Notes: a model not told the origin generated them from the letters alone. DNA of 64,000 nt from an uncultured Odoribacter sp. (GCA_910578985.1 CAJTSF010000005.1:1-64000); one strand, 5' to 3'. Counted from the stretch's first letter, positions 1-9,490 are shown. Made by a program: numbers and translations.

Positions 1-108
1 AGCCACAGCCTCGTCCCACGTCCCGTGGAAAAAGCGGATGCCGCTTTCCTGAGCACGCGCAGGAAGCAGAATCGCCATGAGGAGCAATATGAATAACGAC
101 TTTTTCAT
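1..108 (-). CDS. Thioredoxin-family protein, N-terminal fragment (cut by window edge)
   Basis: Only the first 36 codons are inside the window. They encode a Sec signal peptide (MKKSLFILLLMAILLPARAQ) followed by ESGIRFFHGTWDEAVA. The 'FxxGTWDEA' segment is the typical beginning of periplasmic thioredoxin-like proteins of Bacteroidota, in which a CxxC active site follows about 20 residues later; that part lies outside the window. The ATG lies 3 bp after the stop of the esterase gene on the same strand, so it is the sixth gene of the SusC operon that begins at 8971. The family call is an inference from a short N-terminus. Confidence 0.6.
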   Translation of the reverse strand, partial: MKKSLFILLLMAILLPARAQESGIRFFHGTWDEAVA

Positions 109-111
109 GGT

Positions 112-1878
112 TTATTTCTTGGTCACTTTTTTAATTGCAAAAGAAGAATCACTATATGTATTGGATTCATAAGCAATCTCTCCGCGAGCATTAAGTTCAT
201 AATAAGTTTTCTTTCCATTTTTCAACACCACCGTCGAGGACAGGAGGTAACTATTGGGCAAGGCTGTTCCACCTACAGCAGTAAGCAATTGATTTATATC
301 AGTCTTCTGCTTATAGATTTCTATCACTTCATTGATGGCAGGTAGATACCACTCACCGGAAGCGTCGAGTTGTGAAGCCCAAATAATAGCGCTATTAGCC
401 GCAGTCAAACCCCACCCTTCACTGGTATTCTTCGCTACTACAGCCTGAGTATTGAGATAACCATTGTCCATATCCGGAGTGTCAAAATCAGCAGGCATTT
501 TCCCAATAATTAGTTTCGCTTGTTTCAAACTGATAGCCATAGCTTCTTTAATATTGGCATTGTTCACCCAATAAATGACCCCTACCGGCTCAAACTTCTC
601 GTTGTAATAAATGTCTCCCACCTCAAAAAACGCTTTCGGAGCATTCAGGTGATAAGGTATTTCACACGTTGCGGTTTCTCCATCCAAAGTTACCGTAAAA
701 GTGATTGCACCATCACGTTCAATATTGCCAAAGAAATCCTGCGGTGCAACCAGCGTAACCTTCTTTCCGTCGAATTGCGGATTCCAACTTTGAGGCGCAT
801 CCATTTCAACCTTTGCGCCTTCCGTACAACTGACCTCAAATTCAAAAGGTTCCCCACACTGGGCGTCGATTTCTTTTATGCTCGTCGTCACAAACAGATT
901 GTTGGAAGCATTGTTCAACGCATGATTTTTCATAAAATCCCACATATCATCCAAACATTCGGAAAAATTGATGCCATGTCCGATGCCCGCAAGGGAGTAG
1001 ATTTCATAATCCGCATTCCCGCCATGCCAATAACGGATGGTCACATCGGCATATCCCTCATACGTCGTCGAGTCCATTTGCATGTCTGCTGCAAAATATC
1101 CTCCAATCTTCTCCGCCCACTTCGTCATGTTGTCTATGACGGCATTGTGATTGACTATCTCGTCCGCCTCTCCGGCAAACACCCTCACCGGCACGGCACG
1201 GCTGGGGAAAGGAGTCGTGGAAGCGCTCTGACCTGCACGCGGAGTGATGGCAGCAAACACCTCCGGACGGTGAAGTGCCAGAACAAAAGAAAAAATAGCC
1301 CCGCTGGACTGTCCCGTCGAATAAATCCGGTTCGGGTCTACACGCGGCTCATTGTCCTCTGTAAAATACTTCACCATGGCATCCACAAACGGCAAACTCT
1401 TTTCATAATTGTCTCCTGCCCAATTCACTGCCCCGGAACTATCCGCTTGAAATTCAGCCACACCGGCAGGATAGCAAAGGATACAGTTTTCCTTAAGCGC
1501 CTTTTGGCAAAAGGCATTCGACTCGTTGAGTCCCGCAATGGGGTCAGCCACTTCGCCCGGTTTCTCAAACTCGTAACTTCCATGGAATTCAAAAATCAAA
1601 GAAATCGGTTTGGCAGGATTCAAGGTCACAGGCATATAGTATTTGAATCTGCGTTCCACCAACTCGCCCCCCTGCATTACATTCAACTTCACCAAGTGCA
1701 TGCCGGGCACCAATTCTCCCTCGGGCAGGACGGTATCCGTAGCCGTCGTGTCAATCCCGGTAATCTCATCTACGTTCACCTGTTCCTTGTCCTGAGGCAG
1801 ATAAGCACTCGTGTCGTCCATACAGGAAAGGATGCCCAAGAAAGGAATCAATATGAATAAGCTCCAATATTTTCTCAT
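112..1878 (-). CDS. PHB-depolymerase/feruloyl-esterase-like lipoprotein with C-terminal Lcl/DUF1566-like domain
   Basis: 588 aa. The N-terminus is a lipoprotein signal with Cys at residue 19 (GILSC). Residues ~60-320 resemble the LpqC/PHB depolymerase alpha/beta hydrolases: oxyanion-side HG at 99-100, nucleophile motif GQSSG at 189-193 (Ser191), a plausible acid at Asp239 (GEADE) and His301 (GIGHG). Residues ~415-588 form a second domain with the 'GEWYLPAINEV' signature of DUF1566/Lcl-like domains. It lies downstream of susC, susD, DUF4843 and PKD-like genes on the same strand with 12 bp spacing. It probably hydrolyses an ester at the outer membrane; the substrate is unknown. The 3' half of the gene is visibly AT-richer than its neighbours. 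Confidence 0.75.
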   Translation of the reverse strand: MRKYWSLFILIPFLGILSCMDDTSAYLPQDKEQVNVDEITGIDTTATDTVLPEGELVPGMHLVKLNVMQGGELVERRFKYYMPVTLNPAKPISLIFEFHGSYEFEKPGEVADPIAGLNESNAFCQKALKENCILCYPAGVAEFQADSSGAVNWAGDNYEKSLPFVDAMVKYFTEDNEPRVDPNRIYSTGQSSGAIFSFVLALHRPEVFAAITPRAGQSASTTPFPSRAVPVRVFAGEADEIVNHNAVIDNMTKWAEKIGGYFAADMQMDSTTYEGYADVTIRYWHGGNADYEIYSLAGIGHGINFSECLDDMWDFMKNHALNNASNNLFVTTSIKEIDAQCGEPFEFEVSCTEGAKVEMDAPQSWNPQFDGKKVTLVAPQDFFGNIERDGAITFTVTLDGETATCEIPYHLNAPKAFFEVGDIYYNEKFEPVGVIYWVNNANIKEAMAISLKQAKLIIGKMPADFDTPDMDNGYLNTQAVVAKNTSEGWGLTAANSAIIWASQLDASGEWYLPAINEVIEIYKQKTDINQLLTAVGGTALPNSYLLSSTVVLKNGKKTYYELNARGEIAYESNTYSDSSFAIKKVTKK

Positions 1879-1890
1879 AACCTTTATAGC

Positions 1891-3582
1891 TTAAATATTA
1901 TCTTTTAAAGTAACTCCGTCCTGCTCACGTCCATTACGCCAGAAAGTCTGGTACTTGATTTCCACATCGACCGGAATGCCCGCCACGGCTTTCGCAGACT
2001 TCGCTTCGTTGTATTTGAACAACTTGTTGGACACGTCCAAATCAAAATACAACACATCCCCCATCGCCTCATCCCCCATGGCTTCCGTGTCCGTCCCGTA
2101 GCGGGAAACACCGACAAGCAAGGTCTTTTCACTGCGGGACACACAGATATCCGTAATCACGGCATTCGCATCATACCCATATTCCGTCAAATCGAATATC
2201 TTATGACTCTGCGACGGCACCGTCCCGCTGAACATATCACTGATGGTATAGGAATAGAAAGCATTCCCTGCCGAGAAATACAGATGATCCACATAATTGG
2301 GAATATAGAATTTAGAGGAAGCATTAATGATACCACCGCTGACCTCTTTCACCAACAATTTAGTACGCACCTTCCCACCGATGCTGTTAGGGTCTTGACC
2401 GGTCTCAAGCATCACCAAACGTGTCTCATCTCCCTTATTCAGGATGGCCAGACAACGGTTGTTGGGCGTCAGGTTGGTTGCACTCCCCCACAGCAATTCA
2501 TAGCCCGGATATTTGGGCAGACTGGCATCCACCTCCCGCATATGTCCTCCATCATAGAACGTGAATCTCTCGTTCACTTTGTCAAACATGATAAAGTCGC
2601 CTGCCGTCCGCCCCATCTCTCCCAAACGTCCCAATTCCTTGTCCGACATATCATCCCAAAAACCGAAAGGACACAAATAACCTTTTTCATATCTACTTTT
2701 GATTCCCGAAGTGAATGTTGATCTTTTATTGCCGTTGGTCGCGGTAGAAACCGTATACAATTTTCCGCCCGAAATCTCATAAAAATACTCACCCTCCTGG
2801 AAATTGGAGCCGTAAGGATTGCGTCTCCACATATTCACCATGGAAGTCATGTATTGGGTCTTGTAATTTTGAGTTTCCTCATCGTCTTTGGGCGGCCAGG
2901 TGGCAATGCCATTGTACGGATCGACTGTCAGATAGGGGGACATCGTATCCTGCTCCATGCTGCTCTTGTCAAAAAGCGCGGCCCGGTCGTCGCACAATAT
3001 CAACAGACGTCCCCGGGGACAAGTCACCGGCGTTCCCAAGTTGGTCTCGGCATATGTGGGCAACAATTGCTGGGGATTGGTTCCCAACTTCTCTCCCCAA
3101 CGGTCTGCATAATAATTGCTCACCCAAGCGGAAGGTTTGTCCAGGCGCAGGTAGGACAACTCCGCACGTCCCTGGTACTTGCTGAGCACCACAATCAAAT
3201 CCGCCGCCGTCGATGAACGGACGCTCAGGCTGAAAGGGGTATAGTATTGTATTCCGGTATTTTTATCTTTCACAATATACCTGCATCTCTTTTCCCCCGG
3301 AGTCAGTTCAACCCGGATATGCAATTCCGGAGTCTCCGCCAAGACGGAATTGTTGAATTCCCATTTATACGTAAAACGGGAGGTATCGCTGTATTGCGTT
3401 CCTTGCAATACGGGAACGATATGCAAACTGTCATCCACATCCCTCACATAACCCGCATGGATGCTGTCCACTTGCAATTCGTTGATATCCTTGTAGTCAT
3501 AGTTCCCGAGGTCGTCGTAGCATGCCGTGAATGCCATGGCCATCAGGGATATTCCAAGTAATGAATAAATACTTCTTTTCAT
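1891..3582 (-). CDS. PKD-like family lipoprotein
   Basis: 563 aa from the ATG at 3582 (MKRSIYSLLG); another in-frame ATG lies three codons upstream. The lipoprotein signal ends with MAFTAC and is followed by YDDLGNYDYKD, the typical opening of the Bacteroidota PKD-like lipoproteins (PF16407) found beside SusCD and DUF4843. An Ig/PKD-like beta domain (KWEFNN, then SRFTYKW-type strands) covers ~60-120. The rest is consistent with a beta-propeller or other repetitive beta fold (inference). It is expected to be surface exposed and to bind the ligand with the SusCD complex. A clear paralogue lies at 39909-41465 in operon 3. Confidence 0.72.
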   Translation of the reverse strand: MKRSIYSLLGISLMAMAFTACYDDLGNYDYKDINELQVDSIHAGYVRDVDDSLHIVPVLQGTQYSDTSRFTYKWEFNNSVLAETPELHIRVELTPGEKRCRYIVKDKNTGIQYYTPFSLSVRSSTAADLIVVLSKYQGRAELSYLRLDKPSAWVSNYYADRWGEKLGTNPQQLLPTYAETNLGTPVTCPRGRLLILCDDRAALFDKSSMEQDTMSPYLTVDPYNGIATWPPKDDEETQNYKTQYMTSMVNMWRRNPYGSNFQEGEYFYEISGGKLYTVSTATNGNKRSTFTSGIKSRYEKGYLCPFGFWDDMSDKELGRLGEMGRTAGDFIMFDKVNERFTFYDGGHMREVDASLPKYPGYELLWGSATNLTPNNRCLAILNKGDETRLVMLETGQDPNSIGGKVRTKLLVKEVSGGIINASSKFYIPNYVDHLYFSAGNAFYSYTISDMFSGTVPSQSHKIFDLTEYGYDANAVITDICVSRSEKTLLVGVSRYGTDTEAMGDEAMGDVLYFDLDVSNKLFKYNEAKSAKAVAGIPVDVEIKYQTFWRNGREQDGVTLKDNI

Positions 3583-3599
3583 ACAAATCATTTTCTAAA

Positions 3600-4346
3600 T
3601 TACTCAATCGGTTCCAGTCCGTACATCTTTACCCTCATGCCGGTTTTCTCATCTATGACAACGGTGTTGCTCAAATACAAACTTAAACTGCTACTATAAG
3701 ACCTGGTTTCAGCACTGTTCAAATCATAGGGAATCTCCCCGTAGGTCGCCAATTTGTCATCCAATTCCTCAATCAGGAATTTCCACTTCGCAGGGTGGAA
3801 GAACCCGAAGGCACGCAAGCCCGCCCACCATTGCGGCTCGGACATGTAGTTGTTAAGCATGATTTTCCGCCGGACACCGCCTTCCAATCCCAAGTCGAAG
3901 TCCCCATTGGCCTCCAGCTGTAATTCCAGACAGAGGTTTTCGCCGGTGGTGTAATCCTTCGGCAAAGCATCACGCAAGATGACAATGCGCAAAGTGTCCA
4001 CCAATGAATCCGACCTGAACACCTGGTCATTCCCAAAAGCCAGGTAGTGCGTGCCCTCCACTGCCTTCGTGGAGTCTGCGACAACGGTCACCCGGTAGGT
4101 GCGTGCCTCCTTGGAACCTTTCCCTAAGAACTCCATCGGAAGCTTCAAAGTATCCTGCGTGACGGAGTCCGGAGCCAAACCGAATGAAAAGACAGTGGAA
4201 TCACTGTAATGCCGCTTGCCGTTCCAGTCCGTGGTATAATGTTGGAACTGAATCCGGTCTTTCCCTTCGTAAGGGGAATCTATCTCTTGCTTGCAGCTCC
4301 ACAGGAGTGCCGCACAAACCATCCAATAAAACAATATTTTATTCAT
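3600..4346 (-). CDS. DUF4843 domain lipoprotein
   Basis: 248 aa lipoprotein (signal peptide ending LLWSC, Cys18). The mature start 'YEGKDRIQFQHYTTD' and the later 'VEGTHYLAF' and 'LELQLEANGDFDLG' segments match DUF4843 (PF16132), a family almost always found directly after susD in Bacteroidota. No enzymatic motif is visible, and a binding role at the cell surface is likely. Spacing is 19 bp to susD and 17 bp to the PKD-like gene, which supports one transcript. Its paralogue is at 39142-39912. Confidence 0.78.
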   Translation of the reverse strand: MNKILFYWMVCAALLWSCKQEIDSPYEGKDRIQFQHYTTDWNGKRHYSDSTVFSFGLAPDSVTQDTLKLPMEFLGKGSKEARTYRVTVVADSTKAVEGTHYLAFGNDQVFRSDSLVDTLRIVILRDALPKDYTTGENLCLELQLEANGDFDLGLEGGVRRKIMLNNYMSEPQWWAGLRAFGFFHPAKWKFLIEELDDKLATYGEIPYDLNSAETRSYSSSLSLYLSNTVVIDEKTGMRVKMYGLEPIE

Positions 4347-4365
4347 ATCCAGTCTGATTTAAGAA

Positions 4366-5802
4366 TTAACGTTTATCCCGATTCCCCGATTCGATTTCAG
4401 CGTCCGGGAAAGGAAATACAAAAATGTCATTATCAGCCTCAATGGTCCCCGTATGTCCGCCCGGAAGGCTCAGATGGTTCCGTTTATAGACATACCACAT
4501 CTGTCCCTCGCCGATATACTCGCGTCTCATTTCATCGAAGATGTCCTTTTTTGACAAGTACATCAAATCGTATGCACCTTCCTGGTTCCCACGGATACGG
4601 TTGCGGCGCAACAAATTCATGTGCTCCTTGGCCATCTCGGGATTCTCATCATAAAAACACTCGGCAATCAGCAGATACATCTCCGACAATTTGATAAGAG
4701 GCACCTTCTGCGGAAAGATGTTGTTGGTGTCCGCCGGGATATATTTGACAAAGTCAAAATCATCATACCATTTGGAAAGGCGGAAATCATCACGGTTCCC
4801 TTGGTACAAATCATAGGAACCCGCCATGCGCAACTCCGCTGACCGCCCGGAACCTGCCACTTCTTTAAATATTCTCTCGGCATTGGTGCTCAGACTTTTA
4901 TTGCGAAGCGAAAAGATGTGTTCATCGGAAAACGTCAAGTCCACCAGATTCTCACTCTGGTCGATGCTGGTCGCTTGCAACAGGCGGAATTTACCGCTTT
5001 CGATGACCTCTTTGGCTTTCTCAACCGCCTTCCCATTCTCGCCGCGGGCCTGGTAAGCACGGGCAAGCATGGCTTTTACAGCATAGATATTCACGCGGGC
5101 AACGTATTTGTCCGCCTGGTCCTTTGCCGCTTTGTCCACGATATCTCCTTGAGCCGTGGAAGTCCTGATGGCGTAGGGCACGACGTCTTTGATCGGGTCG
5201 TTTTCCAAACACTTCTCGGCCTCCGACAAATCGTTGATGACCAGCTGCATCACCTCCTCCGTCGAGTACATGGGAGGCAGGGACACGCCGAAAATCTTAT
5301 TGTAGGGAATGCCGTCCGCTTTCGGCGCACGCTTCACATCCGGTGCAAACAAGCGATACAGGTCGAAATGCAGAAAAGCCCTCAAAGCCAATGCCTCGCC
5401 ACGGATTTGGTCACGCTCCTCATCGCTCAGGACATTTGCATTTCTGTCCGCCCACTCCAAAATGCAGTTCGCCTGTGAAATATTGGAATACAAGCCGTTC
5501 CACATCGTCCGAATGGTCGATTTCGTACCGCTGTTGGCATAGTCGTAGCTCACCCAATATTCATAGGTACTGCTGGCGGAATAGTATTGGGACAACGCAT
5601 CGATGTGCTCCATGGTCAGGTAGGAACCGTACAGGCTCGGTTTGGACATCTGGCTGTATATGCCCGCCAAAGCCTCCTTGAAACCCTGCGGGGTACTGAA
5701 TAATTTATGGTCATCCACCTTGTTGTCCAATTCGACATCCAGCCAGTTGTTGCAGGAAGTCAAGGCAAGGAACAAAGCGATGATGAAATATATTTTCTTC
5801 AT
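4366..5802 (-). CDS. RagB/SusD family outer-membrane lipoprotein
   Basis: 478 aa. The lipoprotein signal (ALTSC) is followed by NNWLDVELDNKVDDHKLFSTPQGFKEALAGIY, the classic SusD N-terminus. The TPR-containing middle carries 'GEALALRAFLHFDLYRLF' (~130-150), a hallmark SusD helix. The C-terminus has 'LIKLSEMYLLIAECF' and 'EMRREYIGEGQMWY'. SusD proteins form the lid over the SusC transporter and deliver the ligand. The gene lies 10 bp downstream of susC on the same strand. SusDs of this type usually bind non-starch ligands; nothing in the sequence names the ligand. Confidence 0.93.
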   Translation of the reverse strand: MKKIYFIIALFLALTSCNNWLDVELDNKVDDHKLFSTPQGFKEALAGIYSQMSKPSLYGSYLTMEHIDALSQYYSASSTYEYWVSYDYANSGTKSTIRTMWNGLYSNISQANCILEWADRNANVLSDEERDQIRGEALALRAFLHFDLYRLFAPDVKRAPKADGIPYNKIFGVSLPPMYSTEEVMQLVINDLSEAEKCLENDPIKDVVPYAIRTSTAQGDIVDKAAKDQADKYVARVNIYAVKAMLARAYQARGENGKAVEKAKEVIESGKFRLLQATSIDQSENLVDLTFSDEHIFSLRNKSLSTNAERIFKEVAGSGRSAELRMAGSYDLYQGNRDDFRLSKWYDDFDFVKYIPADTNNIFPQKVPLIKLSEMYLLIAECFYDENPEMAKEHMNLLRRNRIRGNQEGAYDLMYLSKKDIFDEMRREYIGEGQMWYVYKRNHLSLPGGHTGTIEADNDIFVFPFPDAEIESGNRDKR

Positions 5803-5812
5803 GATATACTGT

Positions 5813-8800
5813 TTAGAAAGTTAAGTTAAATCCCAATGACACCGTCCTTGCAAACGGATAGGAAGTTCCCCGCTCCTGTTTGATGGTGGACGCACGGAAC
5901 ACATCCGTCATGGAGAAAGTGAACTTGCAACGCTCGATGAACGATTTGTTCAGCAACTCACGCGGCAAATCATAGGACAGGGAGAGGGTGGAGAGCTTCA
6001 GCCAGTTGTTTTTCTGCACCAGACGGGTGGACTGGTAAACGGTGGACTGGTCGTCAATACGGCGGAACATGGCAACGTCACCCGGCTTCTTCCAACGGTC
6101 GTACAGCACCCGGCGGTCAGCGTTCCGTTTGGGATCCGCCCCTTCCACTTTCGTGGCAAGCGTCTGGTTGAATTGCTTGCCTCCCATTTCATAACCGAAG
6201 TTCAAATAAAGGTTGATGCTTTTCCAGGTCAGGTTACTGTTGAAATAACCCTGCAACTTGGGATTCATGTTCCCCACCTCAACCTTGTCGTTCGGGTCGT
6301 ATTCGAACGTCAGCGAGCCGTCGCGCTTCACATAAATCTCATTACCCGTGGCAGGGTCGATGCCCAGGGAACGCACCACCATCAAGGCAGTCTGAGAACG
6401 CCCCACCTCATACATGCGGAATACCCCGGAAGCCCCTTGGTTATTCTCCAGTTTCAATGCCTCCTCGTTCATCGCCTGCATGGCATTGGACAGCTTGCGG
6501 ATTTTATTCCGTTCGTGCGCGGCACTAAAAGTGACATTCCAACTCAAATCCTTCGCCCGGTCATTAATCAGATTAAAGCGCAAACGGGCTTCGATACCTT
6601 TGTTGTCCAAAGAACCCATATTCTCCGTGTAGGATGTGAAACCGGTGGAGGGTGCCACGTCGATGTTCAGCAACAGGTTCTCCGTCCGCTCCAAGTAAGC
6701 ATCGAAGTTCAATGTGATGATTTCCCGCCAAACGCTCATGTCAAGACCGACATTATATTTCATCACATTCTGCCATTTCAGCGCAGGATTGCCGTAGGCA
6801 TTGATAATCCCGCCGTAAATGCCGTTGTACTCCGAATCATTGCCGAAAATGAAACGCGTCAGCGCCTGGTCCGCCGAAAAGTTGGTGGAACCGGTACTGC
6901 CGACGGAAGCCCTCACTTTCATATAACCGCTTCCTGCCCAAAAACTCTCACGGTTCACGTTCCACGCGGCACCCACAGACCAGAAAGGGGCAAAGCGGGA
7001 CTCACGGCCAAAACGGCTGGAGCCATCGGTACGGTAAGTGAAGTCGAGGATATAGCGGTTATCCCAGTTCATATTGAGATTGCCGAAGAAACCGACCGAC
7101 TTGGAACGGTCGAAATTTCCATTCGGATGCGAATTCTTTTGGAACTGCAAGGCATAAGAGGGATAAATCAATTTGTCGTTCAGGAAACCGGTGGCGACAT
7201 AACCGTCCGAAGAGGATTTGGAGGTCAGCAATTCCGCACCGATACCGACACTCAAGTAAAGTTTGTCGAAAAAACTGTTGTTGTAGTTCGCCGTCAGGTT
7301 CCCTTCCACATCAATGTCGGTGCCATTGCTGATGGTATAGCTGCCTTTGTCCGCGGCATCCGTCTTACCTTCAAACTCCACCGATTCCGGAGAAAGGTAA
7401 GCCTCATTCCGGTCCAATTGTTTGGTGATGGCGACATTACCCCTCAGCATCAAATGCGAGGTCGCCCACCACTGCAACTGGAAGTTGTCGCGAATCTGCG
7501 TGTACTTCTCATAGGAAGTGTTAGGCAGCATCGCATTCACCAACACGTTGCGGATGGGAGTGCCGTTCGAATCAAATTCACGGTTCATCTCACCCGTCTC
7601 CGGATTATAGATGCGTTCGTAAGGATTCATCTCCGCGTATCTGCTGAATGCCCCGTAGGGAGAGTTCGTAGCCTTCACATCGTCGATGATTACATCGTTG
7701 CGGGCAATCAGTTTCTGTGCGATGTCATAGCTGAAATAAACGTTGATGCCGTACTTCTCACGCCCGGACTTTTTCATGACACCCTTGTCGTTGTCATACT
7801 TCAGGTTGATGCCGTAGCGGAAATGCTCGTCACCGCCCTCTAAGAAAGCACTGTACCGCTGGTTCACAGACGTGTGCAACGGCTGAGACAACCAATACGT
7901 ATTCACTCCACGCTCCACTTCCATGAGGATATCGTTGTACATGATGTCCATGCGGGTCTGCTCGTCATACCCTTTTCCTTTATACACCCCCGCCAACCTC
8001 TCATACTCCAGCTTCTCCGCCGCATCCATCAAATTATACGACCGCAAATCAGGCACGGACACATTGAAATTGGCATTCAGCGTCACCTGGATTTCACCGG
8101 CCTGGGGGCGCACCGTGGTAATCAGGATGACCCCGTTCGCACCGCGCGAACCGTAGAGCGAAGTCGCCGACGCATCCTTCAGAATCGAAAACGAAGCCAC
8201 GCGGTTCATGTCCATGTCGAACACCGTCGATGCCGACACCTCGATGCCGTCCATGATATACAACGGCGCGTTCGGGTTCGTACGCGAATCGTCCGCCTGG
8301 TCGCGCAGGTCGAAACCCTTCTCGCCGCGCACCGTAATCTCCGGCATGCGGTTCGGGTCGCTACCCCACTCGTTGTTCTCCAGCGTCCGCACCCCCGGGT
8401 CGAACGAGGAAATCGCCTGCAACAGGTTCAACGAACCCACCTTCCGCAGCTCCTCCCCATCGACCACCACCTCGGAACCCGTCTGGCTCACCTTCTTGCG
8501 CTGGAAATACCCCGTCACCACCACATCCTCCAGCTTCTGCGCCTCCTCCTCCATGGTCACCTTGTACGTGGTCTGCTCCTTTTTCAGCAGCACCTCCTTC
8601 GTCTTCATCCCGATGAAGGTGAACAACAACGCCTGCTGCCCCGCCACCACCGGCACCTGAAGGGAAAACTTCCCGTCCAGGTCGGTCGAAGTGCCGAGGG
8701 TCGTTCCCTTCACCAGCACCGTCACACCCGGCAGCGCACCGCCGTTCTCATCGACCACGGTACCGGTAATCGTCACCGTTTCCGGCACCTGTGTCATGAC

Positions 8801-8971
8801 TGCCCCGTTCCCGCCGGGACGCTGATGCACCCGGTGCATCTCTTTCATCACTCGTTCCATGCTTTGATTGCCCGTCTCCCTCTCCGAACGTCCGGCATGA
8901 TTACCTGCCGATACCCGGAAAAAAGGAAATGCCAACAGCATGATTAAACAAATTACTCTCGTTTTAGTCAT
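5813..8971 (-). CDS. SusC/RagA family TonB-linked outer-membrane transporter (no STN domain)
   Basis: 1052 aa. A signal peptide (~1-22) is followed by a short Gly/Arg-rich linker, then a carboxypeptidase-regulatory-like domain (~70-150; 'ENGGALPGVTVLVKG', 'DLDGKFSL'), a TonB plug ending 'SLYGSRGANGVILITT', and a 22-strand-type barrel ending in 'SLGFNLTF' with terminal Phe. There is no STN secretin/TonB N-terminal domain, in contrast to the three other SusC proteins of the window, and no sigma/FecR pair is adjacent. A TAnnTTTG promoter box lies at 9023-9030, about 50 bp upstream. Its plug region is closely similar to the SusC at 34338-37652 (shared GSDPNRMP and DMNRVASxxxLKDA), which marks operons 1 and 3 as paralogous. 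Confidence 0.95.
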   Translation of the reverse strand: MTKTRVICLIMLLAFPFFRVSAGNHAGRSERETGNQSMERVMKEMHRVHQRPGGNGAVMTQVPETVTITGTVVDENGGALPGVTVLVKGTTLGTSTDLDGKFSLQVPVVAGQQALLFTFIGMKTKEVLLKKEQTTYKVTMEEEAQKLEDVVVTGYFQRKKVSQTGSEVVVDGEELRKVGSLNLLQAISSFDPGVRTLENNEWGSDPNRMPEITVRGEKGFDLRDQADDSRTNPNAPLYIMDGIEVSASTVFDMDMNRVASFSILKDASATSLYGSRGANGVILITTVRPQAGEIQVTLNANFNVSVPDLRSYNLMDAAEKLEYERLAGVYKGKGYDEQTRMDIMYNDILMEVERGVNTYWLSQPLHTSVNQRYSAFLEGGDEHFRYGINLKYDNDKGVMKKSGREKYGINVYFSYDIAQKLIARNDVIIDDVKATNSPYGAFSRYAEMNPYERIYNPETGEMNREFDSNGTPIRNVLVNAMLPNTSYEKYTQIRDNFQLQWWATSHLMLRGNVAITKQLDRNEAYLSPESVEFEGKTDAADKGSYTISNGTDIDVEGNLTANYNNSFFDKLYLSVGIGAELLTSKSSSDGYVATGFLNDKLIYPSYALQFQKNSHPNGNFDRSKSVGFFGNLNMNWDNRYILDFTYRTDGSSRFGRESRFAPFWSVGAAWNVNRESFWAGSGYMKVRASVGSTGSTNFSADQALTRFIFGNDSEYNGIYGGIINAYGNPALKWQNVMKYNVGLDMSVWREIITLNFDAYLERTENLLLNIDVAPSTGFTSYTENMGSLDNKGIEARLRFNLINDRAKDLSWNVTFSAAHERNKIRKLSNAMQAMNEEALKLENNQGASGVFRMYEVGRSQTALMVVRSLGIDPATGNEIYVKRDGSLTFEYDPNDKVEVGNMNPKLQGYFNSNLTWKSINLYLNFGYEMGGKQFNQTLATKVEGADPKRNADRRVLYDRWKKPGDVAMFRRIDDQSTVYQSTRLVQKNNWLKLSTLSLSYDLPRELLNKSFIERCKFTFSMTDVFRASTIKQERGTSYPFARTVSLGFNLTF

Positions 8972-9022
8972 CTGTTAATTAGGTTTTTGTGTGAATAAAA
9001 AAATATTTTCTCAATGTTCGGA

Positions 9023-9030
9023 CAAAGGTA
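9023..9030 (-). promoter_or_regulatory. Bacteroidales -7 box of SusC operon 1
   Basis: On the minus strand the sequence reads TACCTTTG, an exact match to TAnnTTTG. A TTTT stretch at about 9049-9052 sits at roughly -33 spacing. The inferred leader before the susC ATG (8971) is about 45-50 nt. Confidence 0.55.
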
Positions 9031-9107
9031 TCATTTTATTTTTACATTAAAACTTTATTCGTAACAAAAAAAGTATGCCATGGCATTTTCCTCCCCCATG
9101 CCGATAG

Positions 9108-9265
9108 GTTTCGCCTAAGCTGCGCCATGGTTCCTTGCTCTTTTCCTCGTATCTGCATCGGGACAGAGACGCTCCTCGGTCGCTCCCAAGCGACCGAGGA
9201 GCGAAGGAGTAGCGAAGCAACTCCGAAGAAAGGGGCAAGGAACCATGGCGCAACTTAGGCGAAAC
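9108..9265. repeat. Large nested inverted repeat (37-bp outer arms, 15-bp inner hairpin)
   Basis: Outer arms 9108-9144 and 9229-9265 are inverted copies with about three mismatches in 37 bp (both contain the palindrome-bearing GCGCCATGGTTCCTTG). Between them, 9170-9184 and 9189-9203 form a perfect 15-bp stem with a 4-nt loop (CCCA). The element lies in the otherwise empty 8972-9323 region between the tRNA-Val terminator and the SusC operon 1 promoter. It has no T-run and is not a simple terminator. It could be a MITE-like element, a structured RNA or a recombination target. ORFs across it on the minus strand show no protein-like features. Confidence 0.75.
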
Positions 9266-9323
9266 ATAGGGAAAAGAGCCTGGAGCATGAAAGTATTTCA
9301 TGCAACACCAAGCAGACAACAAA

Positions 9324-9354
9324 AAAGAGGACGACCTTTTCAGTCGTCCTCTTT
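9324..9354 (-). terminator. Rho-independent terminator of tRNA-Val
   Basis: Perfect 12-bp stem (AAAGAGGACGAC / GTCGTCCTCTTT) with a 7-nt loop, directly 3' of tRNA-Val on the minus strand and followed there by a T-rich tract. Confidence 0.85.
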
Positions 9355-9359
9355 CCGGG

Positions 9360-9434
9360 TGGGTCCTGAGGGATTCGAACCCCCGACCCTCTGGGTGTAA
9401 ACCAGATGCTCTGAACCAGCTGAGCTAAGAACCC
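9360..9434 (-). tRNA. tRNA-Val (anticodon TAC)
   Basis: On the minus strand the cloverleaf reads GGGTTCTTAGCTCAGCTGGT..., with acceptor pairs GGGTTCT/AGGACCC (one G-U), anticodon stem TCTGG/CCAGA around loop TTTACAC (anticodon TAC, Val) and T-loop GGTTCGAATCC. Length is 75 nt including the discriminator A. CCA is not encoded. Confidence 0.95.
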
Positions 9435-9458
9435 GTGCAATTGTCTCGATTGCGGATG

Positions 9459-9490
9459 CAAATGTAGCGCTTTTTTCTTTCCCGGCAAAA
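9459..9490 (-). promoter_or_regulatory. Promoter of tRNA-Val
   Basis: On the minus strand, TTTTG at 9490-9486, a 19-bp spacer, then TACATTTG at 9466-9459. This is an exact match to the Bacteroidales -33/-7 consensus (TTTG...TAnnTTTG), 25 bp upstream of the tRNA. Confidence 0.75.

Noticed and set aside
520..1860. Plus-strand ORF (446 codons) opposite the esterase gene
   Set aside because: Antisense shadow; the minus-strand frame has a signal peptide and catalytic motifs, this one has none.
6173..7843. Plus-strand ORF (556 codons) opposite SusC of operon 1
   Set aside because: Antisense shadow of a well-supported SusC; the composition is typical of such shadows.
9047..9322. Minus-strand ORF across the large inverted repeat
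   Set aside because: Its translation follows the repeat arms rather than any protein pattern and there is no signal, domain or neighbour support.
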